Origin: Actinomycetota bacterium
Lineage (GTDB): Bacteria; Actinomycetota; Actinomycetes; Nanopelagicales; Nanopelagicaceae
Length of the DNA: 36,564 nt
Direction of reading: 5' to 3'
NCBI GenBank assembly: GCA_016870855.1
Contig: VGAF01000003.1
Span: forward strand, 1 to 36,564
The position numbers and the translations under genes were made by a program. This document shows, piece after piece, positions 23,598-31,666 of this stretch (its first letter is position 1; each line of letters opens with the position of its first letter). The notes under the pieces are model-generated. The model was not told the origin of the DNA. It did not search any database and was given only the letters and a program-made list of their open reading frames with translations.

Positions 23598-24620
23598 GTG
23601 GCTTTGATAGAGATTAGAAATCTCGCTAAGGCCTTCGGCACCGTTAAAGCTGTCGATGGCGTAACCCTTGATATCGGCTCGGGTGAATTTATTACGCTCC
23701 TTGGTCCTTCCGGCTCCGGTAAAACAACAGTTCTTCGCATGATTGCCGGATTTGAAGATCCCGATGCAGGTTCAATTTCTTTGGATGGTGAAGATATAAC
23801 GCACCTTCCACCATTTGATCGCGACGTCAACACTGTCTTTCAAGATTATGCACTCTTTCCACATATGACGATTCAAGAGAATGTTGAGTATGGATTAAGG
23901 ACTCGTAAGGTTCCTAAAGTAGAGCGGGCGAAGCAAGCGCTAGAAGCAATAGCTTCTGTGAAGTTAGAACACACCGCAGATCGCCTTCCACATCAATTAT
24001 CTGGTGGGCAACGCCAACGTATTGCGCTCGCTCGTGCACTTGTTTTGCGACCGCGCGTTCTCTTACTTGATGAACCACTAGGCGCATTAGATCGCCAGCT
24101 TCGTGAAGAGATGCAAATTGAGTTAAAGAAGATTCAAAGAGATGCTGGAATCACATTTATATTTGTAACGCACGATCAAGAAGAAGCAATGCGGATGAGT
24201 GATCGAATTGTTGTGTTTAATGAAGGACGAGTCGAGCAAGTTGGAACTCCGCAAGATGTCTATAACAAGCCTGCTACCCGATTCGTTGCTGGATTCCTTG
24301 GCGCTGCAAATATTCTGAGCGGTGAAGATGCCAAGAAAGCATTTGGTAAATTAAAGACGGTGAGCATCCGTCCGGAGCGAATGCGATTACAACCAGGAAA
24401 TTCAAAGATTTCAAGCGATGAGAGCTCGGTTTCTGCGGTCGTTCAAGAAGCCGCTTTTGTTGGCGCTAATACTGTTTATATAGTCGAAACCGAATTTGGA
24501 TTCCGGCTTAACGTGAGTAAGACAAATACAGAATTGCTGGTGCAAGACAAGAGTTTTGCTGCTGGCGATCGGGTACTCGTTGTATGGCATAACAGCCAAG
24601 CAGCTGAGATTCCCGCTTAG
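23598..24620 (+). CDS. potA: Spermidine/putrescine-type ABC importer, ATP-binding protein
   Basis: The 340-residue ATPase has Walker A GPSGSGKT (36-43), the signature LSGGQ (134-138), Walker B LLLDEP (155-160) and the TFIFVTHDQEEAMRMSDRI switch region, followed by a TOBE domain (about 270-335). This is the PotA/FbpC-like branch. The following binding protein and two permeases make it a complete importer for a small polycation or related solute. It starts at GTG 23598 behind a leaderless-type -10 box. Confidence 0.9.
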   Translation: MALIEIRNLAKAFGTVKAVDGVTLDIGSGEFITLLGPSGSGKTTVLRMIAGFEDPDAGSISLDGEDITHLPPFDRDVNTVFQDYALFPHMTIQENVEYGLRTRKVPKVERAKQALEAIASVKLEHTADRLPHQLSGGQRQRIALARALVLRPRVLLLDEPLGALDRQLREEMQIELKKIQRDAGITFIFVTHDQEEAMRMSDRIVVFNEGRVEQVGTPQDVYNKPATRFVAGFLGAANILSGEDAKKAFGKLKTVSIRPERMRLQPGNSKISSDESSVSAVVQEAAFVGANTVYIVETEFGFRLNVSKTNTELLVQDKSFAAGDRVLVVWHNSQAAEIPA

Positions 24621-24621
24621 C

Positions 24622-24637
24622 ACTGACGCGCGTCAGT
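24622..24637. promoter_or_regulatory. Perfect 16-bp palindrome between potA and potD
   Basis: ACTGACGCGCGTCAGT reads the same on both strands and lies in the 30-bp gap right after the potA stop and just before the potD ribosome site (AAGGAAGG, from 24641). With no loop bases it looks more like a protein-binding site than an RNA hairpin. Confidence 0.5.
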
Positions 24638-24650
24638 CGAAAGGAAGGTA

Positions 24651-25823
24651 ATGAAGGGGAAGAAACTAGCGATACTCAGCGCACTTTCTGCTTCTGTATT
24701 GATCATCAGCGGATGTTCATCAGGTAGCGAAGATAGCTCTGGCGTATCCATCGAAGTGCCTGATATCCCAATGCATCAAGCAATGGGCGAATTTGAAGGC
24801 GAATTAAATATCGTTAACTGGTCTGGTTTCGTCGAGCCAGCCTGGACCGATAAGTTCACAGCAGATACCGGTTGCAAAGTAAATCCACGCGTCGCTGGAA
24901 CCAGCGATGAGATGGTCACCCTCATGCGTACCGGTCAATATGACATTGTCTCTGCATCTGGTGATGCAGCGCTTCGTCTGATTGTTGGTGGCGATGTTCA
25001 GCCACTCAACATCGACCTAATCCCGAACTTCAGCGATGACATTGCCGCTGGTATGAAGGGAAATGTCTACGACACCGTAAATGGCAAGCCTTATGGAGTG
25101 CCCATCGGACGTGGAGCTAACTTGCTCCAATACAACGAAGATGTAACTGGTGGCGCACCTGAGAGCTGGGATGTTGTCTGGGAGCTAGATACTCCTTATA
25201 AGGGCAAGATCACTGCTTACGATGCACCGATTTACATCGCTGATGCAGCTGTTTACTTGATGTATCACAAGCCAGAACTTGGTATCAAGAATCCTTATGC
25301 GCTAGATGAAGCCCAACTCGCTGCCGCGATCGATCTGTTGAAGCAACAGAATCAGGTCATCGGTGAGTACTGGTCAGATCCAGTCGCACAGATCACTTCC
25401 TTCGTTGGTGGAAACACCGTTGTTGGAACATCATGGGAAGTCTTGCGTAAGTTCGCTGGCAAAGAGAACCTCAAGACAACTCTTCCAGTAGAGGGTTCAA
25501 CTGGCTGGTTTGATTCATGGCTAGTTAGCTCAACTACTAAGAACATCAACTGCGCATATGCCTGGATGGATTACACCAGCAAGCCTGAAGTAAATGGCGC
25601 AATCGCTGTTAACTTCGGTATGGCACCGGCAAACACTGCGTTCTGTGCTTCAAGCCCAGAAGCTCAAGCTCACTGCGATACCTTCTTCGCAGAGGATGAA
25701 GAGTTCTTCAAGAGAATCTGGCCTTGGACCACTCCAATTGAAACCTGCGTCGATGGTCGAAAAGATGTGAAGTGCACAAGCTTCCAAGACTGGACCAACG
25801 CATGGGCAACCGTTAAAGGTTGA
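24651..25823 (+). CDS. potD: Spermidine/putrescine-type substrate-binding lipoprotein
   Basis: The 390-residue protein has a lipoprotein signal (LIISGC lipobox near residue 22). The body contains LNIVNWSGFVEPAWTDKF, the usual PotD opening, and YDIVSASGDAALRLIVGGDVQPL. It captures the solute outside the membrane and delivers it to PotBC. Several cysteines in the C-terminal part (for example in CVDGRKDVKC) could form disulfides. It has a good ribosome site and is followed by a strong hairpin, both fitting higher expression than the other subunits. Ligand choice between putrescine, spermidine and other amines cannot be decided here. Confidence 0.88.
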   Translation: MKGKKLAILSALSASVLIISGCSSGSEDSSGVSIEVPDIPMHQAMGEFEGELNIVNWSGFVEPAWTDKFTADTGCKVNPRVAGTSDEMVTLMRTGQYDIVSASGDAALRLIVGGDVQPLNIDLIPNFSDDIAAGMKGNVYDTVNGKPYGVPIGRGANLLQYNEDVTGGAPESWDVVWELDTPYKGKITAYDAPIYIADAAVYLMYHKPELGIKNPYALDEAQLAAAIDLLKQQNQVIGEYWSDPVAQITSFVGGNTVVGTSWEVLRKFAGKENLKTTLPVEGSTGWFDSWLVSSTTKNINCAYAWMDYTSKPEVNGAIAVNFGMAPANTAFCASSPEAQAHCDTFFAEDEEFFKRIWPWTTPIETCVDGRKDVKCTSFQDWTNAWATVKG

Positions 25824-25834
25824 TTAAGTAAAGT

Positions 25835-25862
25835 CGTGGGGACTGAGAAATCAGTCCCCACG
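25835..25862 (+). terminator. Strong hairpin after potD, partial terminator or mRNA stabiliser
   Basis: CGTGGGGACTGA, a GAAA tetraloop and TCAGTCCCCACG form a perfect 12-bp stem, followed by the weakly T-rich TTCTTAAT. It lies between the binding protein and the permeases of one operon. It could therefore act as a partial terminator or protect the potD 3' end, so that the binding protein is made in excess. Confidence 0.7.
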
Positions 25863-25867
25863 TTCTT

Positions 25868-25892
25868 AATCTGACAATCTAAATCTGACAAT
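25868..25892 (+). repeat. 11-bp direct repeat before the first permease gene
   Basis: AATCTGACAAT occurs at 25868-25878 and 25882-25892, 14 bases apart; the second copy runs into the permease ATG at 25891. No Shine-Dalgarno sequence is visible here. Confidence 0.6.
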
Positions 25893-26781
25893 GACTCAAA
25901 TGACTCAAGTTGTAGCCAAGAAACAGAGCAAGCCAATCTCCTCGTACCTCTTACGTCGTACGAAGGTTAGATTGTTAAGCATCCTTGCTCCTCCCATGAC
26001 TTGGATTGTCGGTGTCTACATAGTTTCACTCTTCTTACTTTTAATAACAGCTTTCTGGAATGTTGATCCTTTTACTTCCTTAGTTTCACCCGGCTTCAAT
26101 CTTGAAAATTTTAAGATGGTGCTTACTGTTCCGGCCTACATCGCGACATCTATTCGAACACTTCTTATAGCGCTCGCAGTTACTGCTATCTGTATATTTT
26201 TTGCAGTCCCACTTGGGATTTATATGGCGAAGATTGCTAAGCCTTGGGTGCGAAATCTCTTAGCGGTTGCGATAACGCTTCCACTTTGGGCGGGTTACTT
26301 GGTAAAGATCATCGCGATGCGCTTAGTATTTACAGAAGAGGGATTCTTCAATTGGGCGATGGCGCCCTTTGGCATAAGAGGCCCTGGATTTTCCATTCCA
26401 ATCGTGATTTTGACACTCACTTATCTCTGGTTTCCTTATATGGCGCTCCCGGTTTACACCGCTATTCGCCAGATTCCGCCAAATCTCTTTGATGCATCAA
26501 GTGATATGGGCGCTAAAGGATTCACAACCATCTATCGCGTTGTTTTCCCGTTGATAACCCCAGCCGTGATTGCTGGTTCGGTTTTCACCTTCTCATTAAG
26601 CCTCGGTGACTATTTGGCAGCCCGCTTTACCGGTGGGGCAACCCAGATGATTGGAAGCATCATCGCCCAGAACATCAATCTAAATCCACCCGTTGCCGCT
26701 GCTTACTCGATGATTCCCATCTTTTTCATCGTTATTTATCTAATGGTCGCACGGCGAACCGGATCACTTGAGCGGATGTAG
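25891..26781 (+). CDS. potB: Spermidine/putrescine-type ABC importer permease (first)
   Basis: The 296-residue protein has six membrane segments and the EAA-like coupling loop SSDMGAKGFTTIYRVVFPLITPAVIAG near residues 200-230. It is the PotB-type inner-membrane subunit and contacts PotA through that loop. The start shown is ATG 25891; ATG 25900 in the same frame is an alternative. It is separated from potD by the hairpin at 25835-25862 and is followed two bases after its stop by the second permease. Confidence 0.9.
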   Translation: MTQMTQVVAKKQSKPISSYLLRRTKVRLLSILAPPMTWIVGVYIVSLFLLLITAFWNVDPFTSLVSPGFNLENFKMVLTVPAYIATSIRTLLIALAVTAICIFFAVPLGIYMAKIAKPWVRNLLAVAITLPLWAGYLVKIIAMRLVFTEEGFFNWAMAPFGIRGPGFSIPIVILTLTYLWFPYMALPVYTAIRQIPPNLFDASSDMGAKGFTTIYRVVFPLITPAVIAGSVFTFSLSLGDYLAARFTGGATQMIGSIIAQNINLNPPVAAAYSMIPIFFIVIYLMVARRTGSLERM

Positions 26782-26783
26782 CG

Positions 26784-27596
26784 ATGTTACGACTATCTCG
26801 ATTGACTAAGGCGATTCTCATCGCAATTGTTGGATTCCTTTTGATATTTATGTACACCCCGCTATTCGTACTAATTCTTAATTCCTTTAACGAATCCCAA
26901 ATCTCTGGTTGGCCGATTGAGAGCTTCTCTACAAAATGGTGGGTCTTTGCTAAGGATTACCAACCAATCCGCGATGCGCTGCTTAACTCAGTTCTAGTTG
27001 CGACCGGAGCGATGATTATTGCCTCAATCTTGGGGACGCTCTTTGCTTTTGCTATGAAAGGTTTTGACTTCTTCGGTAAGAGCACGGTGAACATCTTGAT
27101 CGTGCTTCCAATCGCGCTTCCTGGAATTGTTTCCGGTGTTGCTTTTAGCAATACCTATTCAAACTTCCTCTCACCGGCAGGTATAAATCTTGGTTTCTTC
27201 GGGATGATTGTTGCTCACGCAACTTTCTGTATCGTCATGGTTTTCAATAATGTCTTTGCCCGCTTGCGTCGAATGAATCCGAGTTTGCAAGAAGCCTCAG
27301 CAGATCTCGGAGCAGGTTTGTGGCAGACCTTTAGGCTCGTTACATTCCCACAGTTTCGAACATCATTTGCAGCCGGTGCGCTACTTGCTTTTGCACTTAG
27401 TTTTGATGAGGTGGTCGTAACAATCTTCACCGCTCCGCCTGGCGTAGATACCTTGCCGCTCTGGATTTTGAAGGAGGTCGGTCGGCCAAACCAAGCTAGC
27501 GTTGTTAACGTAGTAGCTACCGTGGTCATCTTGCTCTCATTAATCCCGGTTTATGTCTCCCAACGCCTTGCTCGTGCACAAGAAGAAGAGCGATAG
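26784..27596 (+). CDS. potC: Spermidine/putrescine-type ABC importer permease (second)
   Basis: The 270-residue protein has six membrane segments and the coupling loop EASADLGAGLWQTFRLVTFPQFRTSFAAG. It resembles PotC and pairs with the first permease. The motif ALSFDEVVVTIF is characteristic of PotC. It begins two bases after the potB stop and is followed two bases later by a hydrolase gene, so all five genes appear to be cotranscribed. Confidence 0.9.
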   Translation: MLRLSRLTKAILIAIVGFLLIFMYTPLFVLILNSFNESQISGWPIESFSTKWWVFAKDYQPIRDALLNSVLVATGAMIIASILGTLFAFAMKGFDFFGKSTVNILIVLPIALPGIVSGVAFSNTYSNFLSPAGINLGFFGMIVAHATFCIVMVFNNVFARLRRMNPSLQEASADLGAGLWQTFRLVTFPQFRTSFAAGALLAFALSFDEVVVTIFTAPPGVDTLPLWILKEVGRPNQASVVNVVATVVILLSLIPVYVSQRLARAQEEER

Positions 27597-27598
27597 CG

Positions 27599-28750
27599 AT
27601 GTTTAAAGCTTTAAAACGCCTCGTAATAACGCTCCTTGTCCTATCGCTCGCGCTCTTCGGCTTCACCAAAATTATTCGTTATCCAGATCCAATTTCTGCA
27701 ATTCGCCTTGGTCTCGCGCCGGCCTCGAAGACTCCTACCTTGATGCCCTGGCACGAGATTGCGCCGGCTGCAAAGCCAATTGAGATTCCTAAAGGCGATG
27801 AAGTTCTTCCTGCTGAAGTTCAATACTTAAAGCAGACAATGAGTTGGCAAGAATTCCTAGATGAGACCTACACAAATGCTTTCTTAGTAATTAGAAATGG
27901 CGTGCTTACACACGAGTGGTACCGCGAGGGTTTTACCGCGGAACAGCGCCTTCCCTCGTACTCAGTTGCAAAAACTATGACTTCAATAATGATCGGACAG
28001 CTAATTGAAGCTAGCAAAATCAAAGAGTCGGATTACTTCATCGACTATTTCCCGGAGTACAAAAACGGGACCGCATTTGATCGAGTTACGGTCAAGTCAC
28101 TTCTTGATATGCAAAGTGGTGTGGGTGTTTCGGATAACTACCCAACCGGACCACAAGGTTGGGGAGTTGCAATCGCCCAGATGTATGCAACTACTGATCT
28201 AAATTGGTTTATTGGCAACAACCGGAAGATGTTCTTTGAGCCTGGCTTAAATGCCGAATACCGAAGCGTTGACACCCAGATGCTCGGAATGATCATCAAG
28301 AAGGTAACCGGAATGCGAGTGGCTGATTACTTCAGTGAAAACGTATGGCAGAAAGTCGGCGCGGAATTTCCAGCCACATGGAATGTAGACCGAGTTGATG
28401 GGACCGAAAAGACATTCTGCTGCTTTAACGCAGCCGCTCGCGATTATGCGCGGGTTGGAATGGCGATACTTAATGGCGGATTTGCTGGCTCAACTCGAAT
28501 AATAAGTCGCGATTGGCTCAATCGAATAAATAATTCAGTAGTTACTTTGGACCATAACTGGGGTTACGCCGCACAGGTCTGGCATCCATTCCCCGGTACT
28601 TCAATGGCCCTTGGTTTATATGGCCAATTCATCTTTATCGATCCCGAATCAAGAACTGTAATTGTTAAGTTAAGTGACAATCCGCCTGGGAGTGATAACG
28701 AAGAGCCAACGGCTGAGGTTCTCTACGCTCTAGCTAAGGCGAAACGGTAA
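27599..28750 (+). CDS. Class C beta-lactamase-fold serine hydrolase in the importer operon
   Basis: The 383-residue protein has an N-terminal hydrophobic segment (about 5-22) that could be an uncleaved anchor or a signal peptide. The catalytic SxxK is SVAK (122-125) in LPSYSVAKTMTS, and the second motif is YRS (221-223) in AEYRSVDTQMLG. The FDRVTVKSLLDMQSGV context is that of the beta-lactamase/esterase family that also includes 6-aminohexanoate-dimer hydrolase NylB. The substrate may be an amide, ester or peptide. Its position two bases after potC suggests it could release an amine-type compound outside the membrane for the importer; this is inference. It overlaps the convergent GDPD gene by 21 bases. 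Confidence 0.82.
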   Translation: MFKALKRLVITLLVLSLALFGFTKIIRYPDPISAIRLGLAPASKTPTLMPWHEIAPAAKPIEIPKGDEVLPAEVQYLKQTMSWQEFLDETYTNAFLVIRNGVLTHEWYREGFTAEQRLPSYSVAKTMTSIMIGQLIEASKIKESDYFIDYFPEYKNGTAFDRVTVKSLLDMQSGVGVSDNYPTGPQGWGVAIAQMYATTDLNWFIGNNRKMFFEPGLNAEYRSVDTQMLGMIIKKVTGMRVADYFSENVWQKVGAEFPATWNVDRVDGTEKTFCCFNAAARDYARVGMAILNGGFAGSTRIISRDWLNRINNSVVTLDHNWGYAAQVWHPFPGTSMALGLYGQFIFIDPESRTVIVKLSDNPPGSDNEEPTAEVLYALAKAKR

Positions 28751-29374
28751 ATCAGGTCTATCGGTAATTACACCTGACACTTTCCACCCGTTTAACTTAG
28801 GAATGTACTTCTTCTCATTTACTGTCCACACTAAGACTTCATGATTTCTTAATATTCTTCTAGCCCAGCGGGAGCTTTCTAAGAGCTCTACATCGATTGC
28901 GACCTTTTCAGTAGGAATATAGAAGAGGCGCCAGCGATGCGCAATCACAAAGGCGACATCATCTAGTTCACGTTTTAGCCTTAGTACTGCGAAAAGTGAG
29001 AACGACATCGCAGTAAATTTATATTGTTTTCCTAATTCAATAACTCTCTTTTCAATTTTGCCCCCACTTAATACTGGATGCTTAGTTTCGATTAGGACTT
29101 TCTTATCATTTAACTTCGCAAACTCAAGAAGCTCTTCTAAGGTCATGACTTCGGTTATCGCTTTTAGCTCTTCAAGGGTAAGAGAAGCAACGCGTTTCTT
29201 TACGCCCGCAATTCGCTTGGTATCACGATCATGAAAACAGACCGCAATCCCATCTTTGGTAAGCCTTACATCACATTCAAAGCCATCCGCACCTACTCCA
29301 ATCGCACCTTGATAAGCAGCGCGAGTGGCTTCTGGATATTTATGGCTAAAGCCACGATGGGCGTAGATCTTCAT
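28730..29374 (-). CDS. Glycerophosphodiester phosphodiesterase-family protein
   Basis: The 214-residue GDPD domain protein starts with MKIYAHRGF (catalytic His6 and Arg7), followed by FECDVRLTKDG (metal ligands Glu33 and Asp35) and CFHD (His48). The usual PENT after the HRG is PEAT here. The C-terminal VLVWTVN strand completes the barrel. Known members cleave glycerophosphodiesters. There is no signal peptide, so it acts in the cytoplasm. It overlaps the glycosyltransferase stop (ATGA) and is the last gene of the envelope cluster, where it may recycle or edit phosphodiester products. Confidence 0.88.
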   Translation of the reverse strand: MKIYAHRGFSHKYPEATRAAYQGAIGVGADGFECDVRLTKDGIAVCFHDRDTKRIAGVKKRVASLTLEELKAITEVMTLEELLEFAKLNDKKVLIETKHPVLSGGKIEKRVIELGKQYKFTAMSFSLFAVLRLKRELDDVAFVIAHRWRLFYIPTEKVAIDVELLESSRWARRILRNHEVLVWTVNEKKYIPKLNGWKVSGVITDRPDLPFRLS

Positions 29375-30135
29375 TTTGCAAAGATGAAACGGAGCGCTTT
29401 ACCAAGACCTGGCCAGGGATTATTAGTGCGGACTAGGAATGCAGCTCTATAAATCGGGGCTTTCCAGCCAAAGACTCGGCTAAAGACCTTTGCCCGGGGT
29501 GATAAATCTGCCTCACTTCCCCATCTTGACCCAGAGCTATCTTTTGGATGGATCGCGATTTTCACCGGTAAGTGCACTCCCGCTAGCCCCGCGCGAAGCG
29601 CATCGGCAATCAAAATATATTCATCTCCGAGAAAGTTAGTAGCCCCAGCGCCAAAATCTTCATCAAATCTAATCTTCTTCTCTTTCAGCGCATCAACTCT
29701 TACCAACATCTCATAGGTCGCCGCTCTCGCTGAGTTAGTTAACTTAAGTGGTGTTATCTGACTTAAATAGTTCTTCCGTAAGGCACCACTTTCATCTACT
29801 GCTTGAGCAAGAATGATTGCGCATTCCGGATGACCTTCAAAGTAAACAAGCGCCTCATCGATTCCAGATTCTATGAATTGCATATCGTCATCACCAAAAA
29901 GCAAAAACTCGCCACTCGCTCTATCGAGCGCTGCGTTTCTACTCTTAGCAACGCCCTTATTCTTTAACTCAACTAACTTTGCACTTCGCTCGGAGAAAAC
30001 GTAAGAACTTTCCTCGATGTTCTGCACTAGAACAAGAATCTCTCGATCTTCACGCCGCGAAGGGTAGGTGATTCCTTTAATGCGCCCTGGAATACTTGAA
30101 TACGCAATCGTTAACTTAGGGCGATCACTCATCAT
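29371..30135 (-). CDS. Family 2 glycosyltransferase
   Basis: From ATG 30135 the protein has 254 residues (or 253 from the adjacent ATG 30132). The open frame extends a further 13 codons into the preceding gene, but those are not family-like. GT-A features are the N-terminal LTIAYSSIPGRIKGI strand, GVAKSRNAALDRASGEFLLFGDDDMQF with the DDD metal site, and a late DEDFGAGATNFLGDEY acceptor-side motif. It transfers a sugar from a nucleotide donor, probably to the lipid or polyol made by the neighbouring genes. It overlaps the ABC membrane-domain gene by up to 11 bases. Confidence 0.85.
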   Translation of the reverse strand: MMSDRPKLTIAYSSIPGRIKGITYPSRREDREILVLVQNIEESSYVFSERSAKLVELKNKGVAKSRNAALDRASGEFLLFGDDDMQFIESGIDEALVYFEGHPECAIILAQAVDESGALRKNYLSQITPLKLTNSARAATYEMLVRVDALKEKKIRFDEDFGAGATNFLGDEYILIADALRAGLAGVHLPVKIAIHPKDSSGSRWGSEADLSPRAKVFSRVFGWKAPIYRAAFLVRTNNPWPGLGKALRFIFAK

Positions 30136-30913
30136 CTTCGTCAGGACTCTTTGCTCCAGCCTTCGCCTTTGCATAACGCATCAAGGAACGCGAAGTTGAT
30201 GAAAGAGAGCCATTCTGTAGCCGGGTACCGAAGAAGATAATCAAAGTATTAGCAAGGCTAATGTCCCCGTTGTAGCTCATAAAGAGTAGGACCGCTAGAA
30301 GTAATGCGATACCAAGTCCAGCTAAAAGTGAACCTAACTCCGCTGCTTTGATTCGCGTTCCATATCGTTTCTGGGGGCGAGCACGTTTTCCATCTCTTTC
30401 AACTTGTAGTTCCTGTTGAACTTTAAGTTGTTTAGCAAAAATCCTGCCAATGACTGCAAGAATTACTAGGACAACAAGAAGGTTTAAAGCGGCGAAAATA
30501 GGCTCGAGAATCACGGTGAAGGCAAGGACTGCAATCAACTGCGTTGCCTGAGTGAGGATGTTTGAGACTTCAAAAGCCATCGCCCACTCGGGGTTCTTTA
30601 CGCCGCGATTCTTCAGTTTACGGAGTGCCTTAAAAGATCTAGCAAAAGCTTTAACACGATAGATCTTTTGGTAATACTGGCTGACCCGGGTCAAGATAAA
30701 GAATATTGCCAGTCCTGCGCCAAGTAGGATGAATCGATCTCTTTCTATTTCACCTTCTTGTACAACGATGTTTACAAAGAACTTCATAACAAGGAGCTCA
30801 GAAACTGAAATAACCGCAGCGAGCATCGCAAGGACTACTAGAACATATCTAAATCTTCCACCTGGAAAGAGCTGGGTAAAACCTGACTTAATCTCACGGA
30901 CAATCGAAAGCAT
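30125..30913 (-). CDS. ABC-exporter-type transmembrane domain protein without ATPase domain
   Basis: The 262-residue protein has about five or six long hydrophobic helices. Its helical pattern and the region NGDISLANTLIIFFGTRLQNGSLSSTSRSLMRYAKAK resemble the last helices of type I ABC exporters (the usual GxLTxGxLxAFxxxxxxxxxPLxxLSRxxxxxxxA segment). No Walker A, signature or Walker B follows; the protein ends in an acidic tail (SPDEDDE). It would need an ATPase made elsewhere, or it has another job. It starts directly after the TAG stop of the upstream gene (TAGATG). Confidence 0.65.
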   Translation of the reverse strand: MLSIVREIKSGFTQLFPGGRFRYVLVVLAMLAAVISVSELLVMKFFVNIVVQEGEIERDRFILLGAGLAIFFILTRVSQYYQKIYRVKAFARSFKALRKLKNRGVKNPEWAMAFEVSNILTQATQLIAVLAFTVILEPIFAALNLLVVLVILAVIGRIFAKQLKVQQELQVERDGKRARPQKRYGTRIKAAELGSLLAGLGIALLLAVLLFMSYNGDISLANTLIIFFGTRLQNGSLSSTSRSLMRYAKAKAGAKSPDEDDE

Positions 30914-31666
30914 CTACTTATCCAACTTTCTAGAGCTGAGGATTGATGCCAGATGTCCGGCTGTCACAAATGCTGCTAGTGGAAGTCCTATCCGGATCAG
31001 ATTCTCGTTGCCAGCAAAGATCAATATCACGATTGACATCTCTACAGAATGAAAGAGGCGCTGCACAGCGAAGATTCGAAATGGCGCCTGAGCTACTCGA
31101 ATAACTAAAGACTTTGCTTCGCCCACGCTCTTACTATCTGCAAGTTTTGGCAGGCTTGCATAAGCCCGAGCCACATGGACCGAATCATTAAATCCCTTAT
31201 TAAGAAGTATAAGTATTGAGATGAGCGCTCCCAAGAAGAGCAATTCGTAACCTTCTTCACCAAGGCGCCAAGCAAGCGCGATTGGAATCAAGCTTTCAGT
31301 TAAATAATGTCCAACTCGATCAAGAAAAACGCCTTTAGGTGATTGGGTCTCGCACCAGCGAGCAATCTCGCCATCGCAACAATCCCAGAGCATCTGTAGT
31401 TGGGATAGAAGAAAGGCTACAAATAGCCCGAAAAATCCCGGAATTTGCAGAGCGGCGCTAATCGAGACTCCAGTAATAATCATCAAGTAAGTGACGCCAT
31501 TTGCCGTTATCGGCGTCTTTAGCAATAGTCTAGTTAAATATGGAGAAAGTTTTCGCAAATACAAATCTGCTACCCAATGCTCGGCATTAGAGCGACCCGT
31601 CACAGAAGGTGGCTGACAGATTGCCCGCAACTGCGCAATAGTTGGATTTTCAGGGCGCTGGCTCAC
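30914..31666 (-). CDS. CDP-alcohol phosphatidyltransferase-family protein with altered last motif residue
   Basis: The 250-residue membrane enzyme has the motif DCCDGEIARWCETQSPKG (95-112) followed by VFLDRVGH. Asp95, Asp98, Asp116 and Gly99/Gly112 are kept, but the fourth motif Asp, at position 120, is His. Family members transfer a phosphoalcohol from a CDP-alcohol to an acceptor hydroxyl using two metal ions. Several membrane segments surround the motif. The start is GTG 31666, overlapping the upstream stop (GTGA). The product cannot be deduced; the neighbouring cytidylyltransferase could supply the CDP-linked donor. Confidence 0.85.
   Translation of the reverse strand: MSQRPENPTIAQLRAICQPPSVTGRSNAEHWVADLYLRKLSPYLTRLLLKTPITANGVTYLMIITGVSISAALQIPGFFGLFVAFLLSQLQMLWDCCDGEIARWCETQSPKGVFLDRVGHYLTESLIPIALAWRLGEEGYELLFLGALISILILLNKGFNDSVHVARAYASLPKLADSKSVGEAKSLVIRVAQAPFRIFAVQRLFHSVEMSIVILIFAGNENLIRIGLPLAAFVTAGHLASILSSRKLDK

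Noticed and set aside
30136..30174. Upstream extension of the GT2 gene
   Set aside because: It would add 13 Arg-rich residues inside the preceding gene with no family similarity; ATG 30135 or 30132 fits better.
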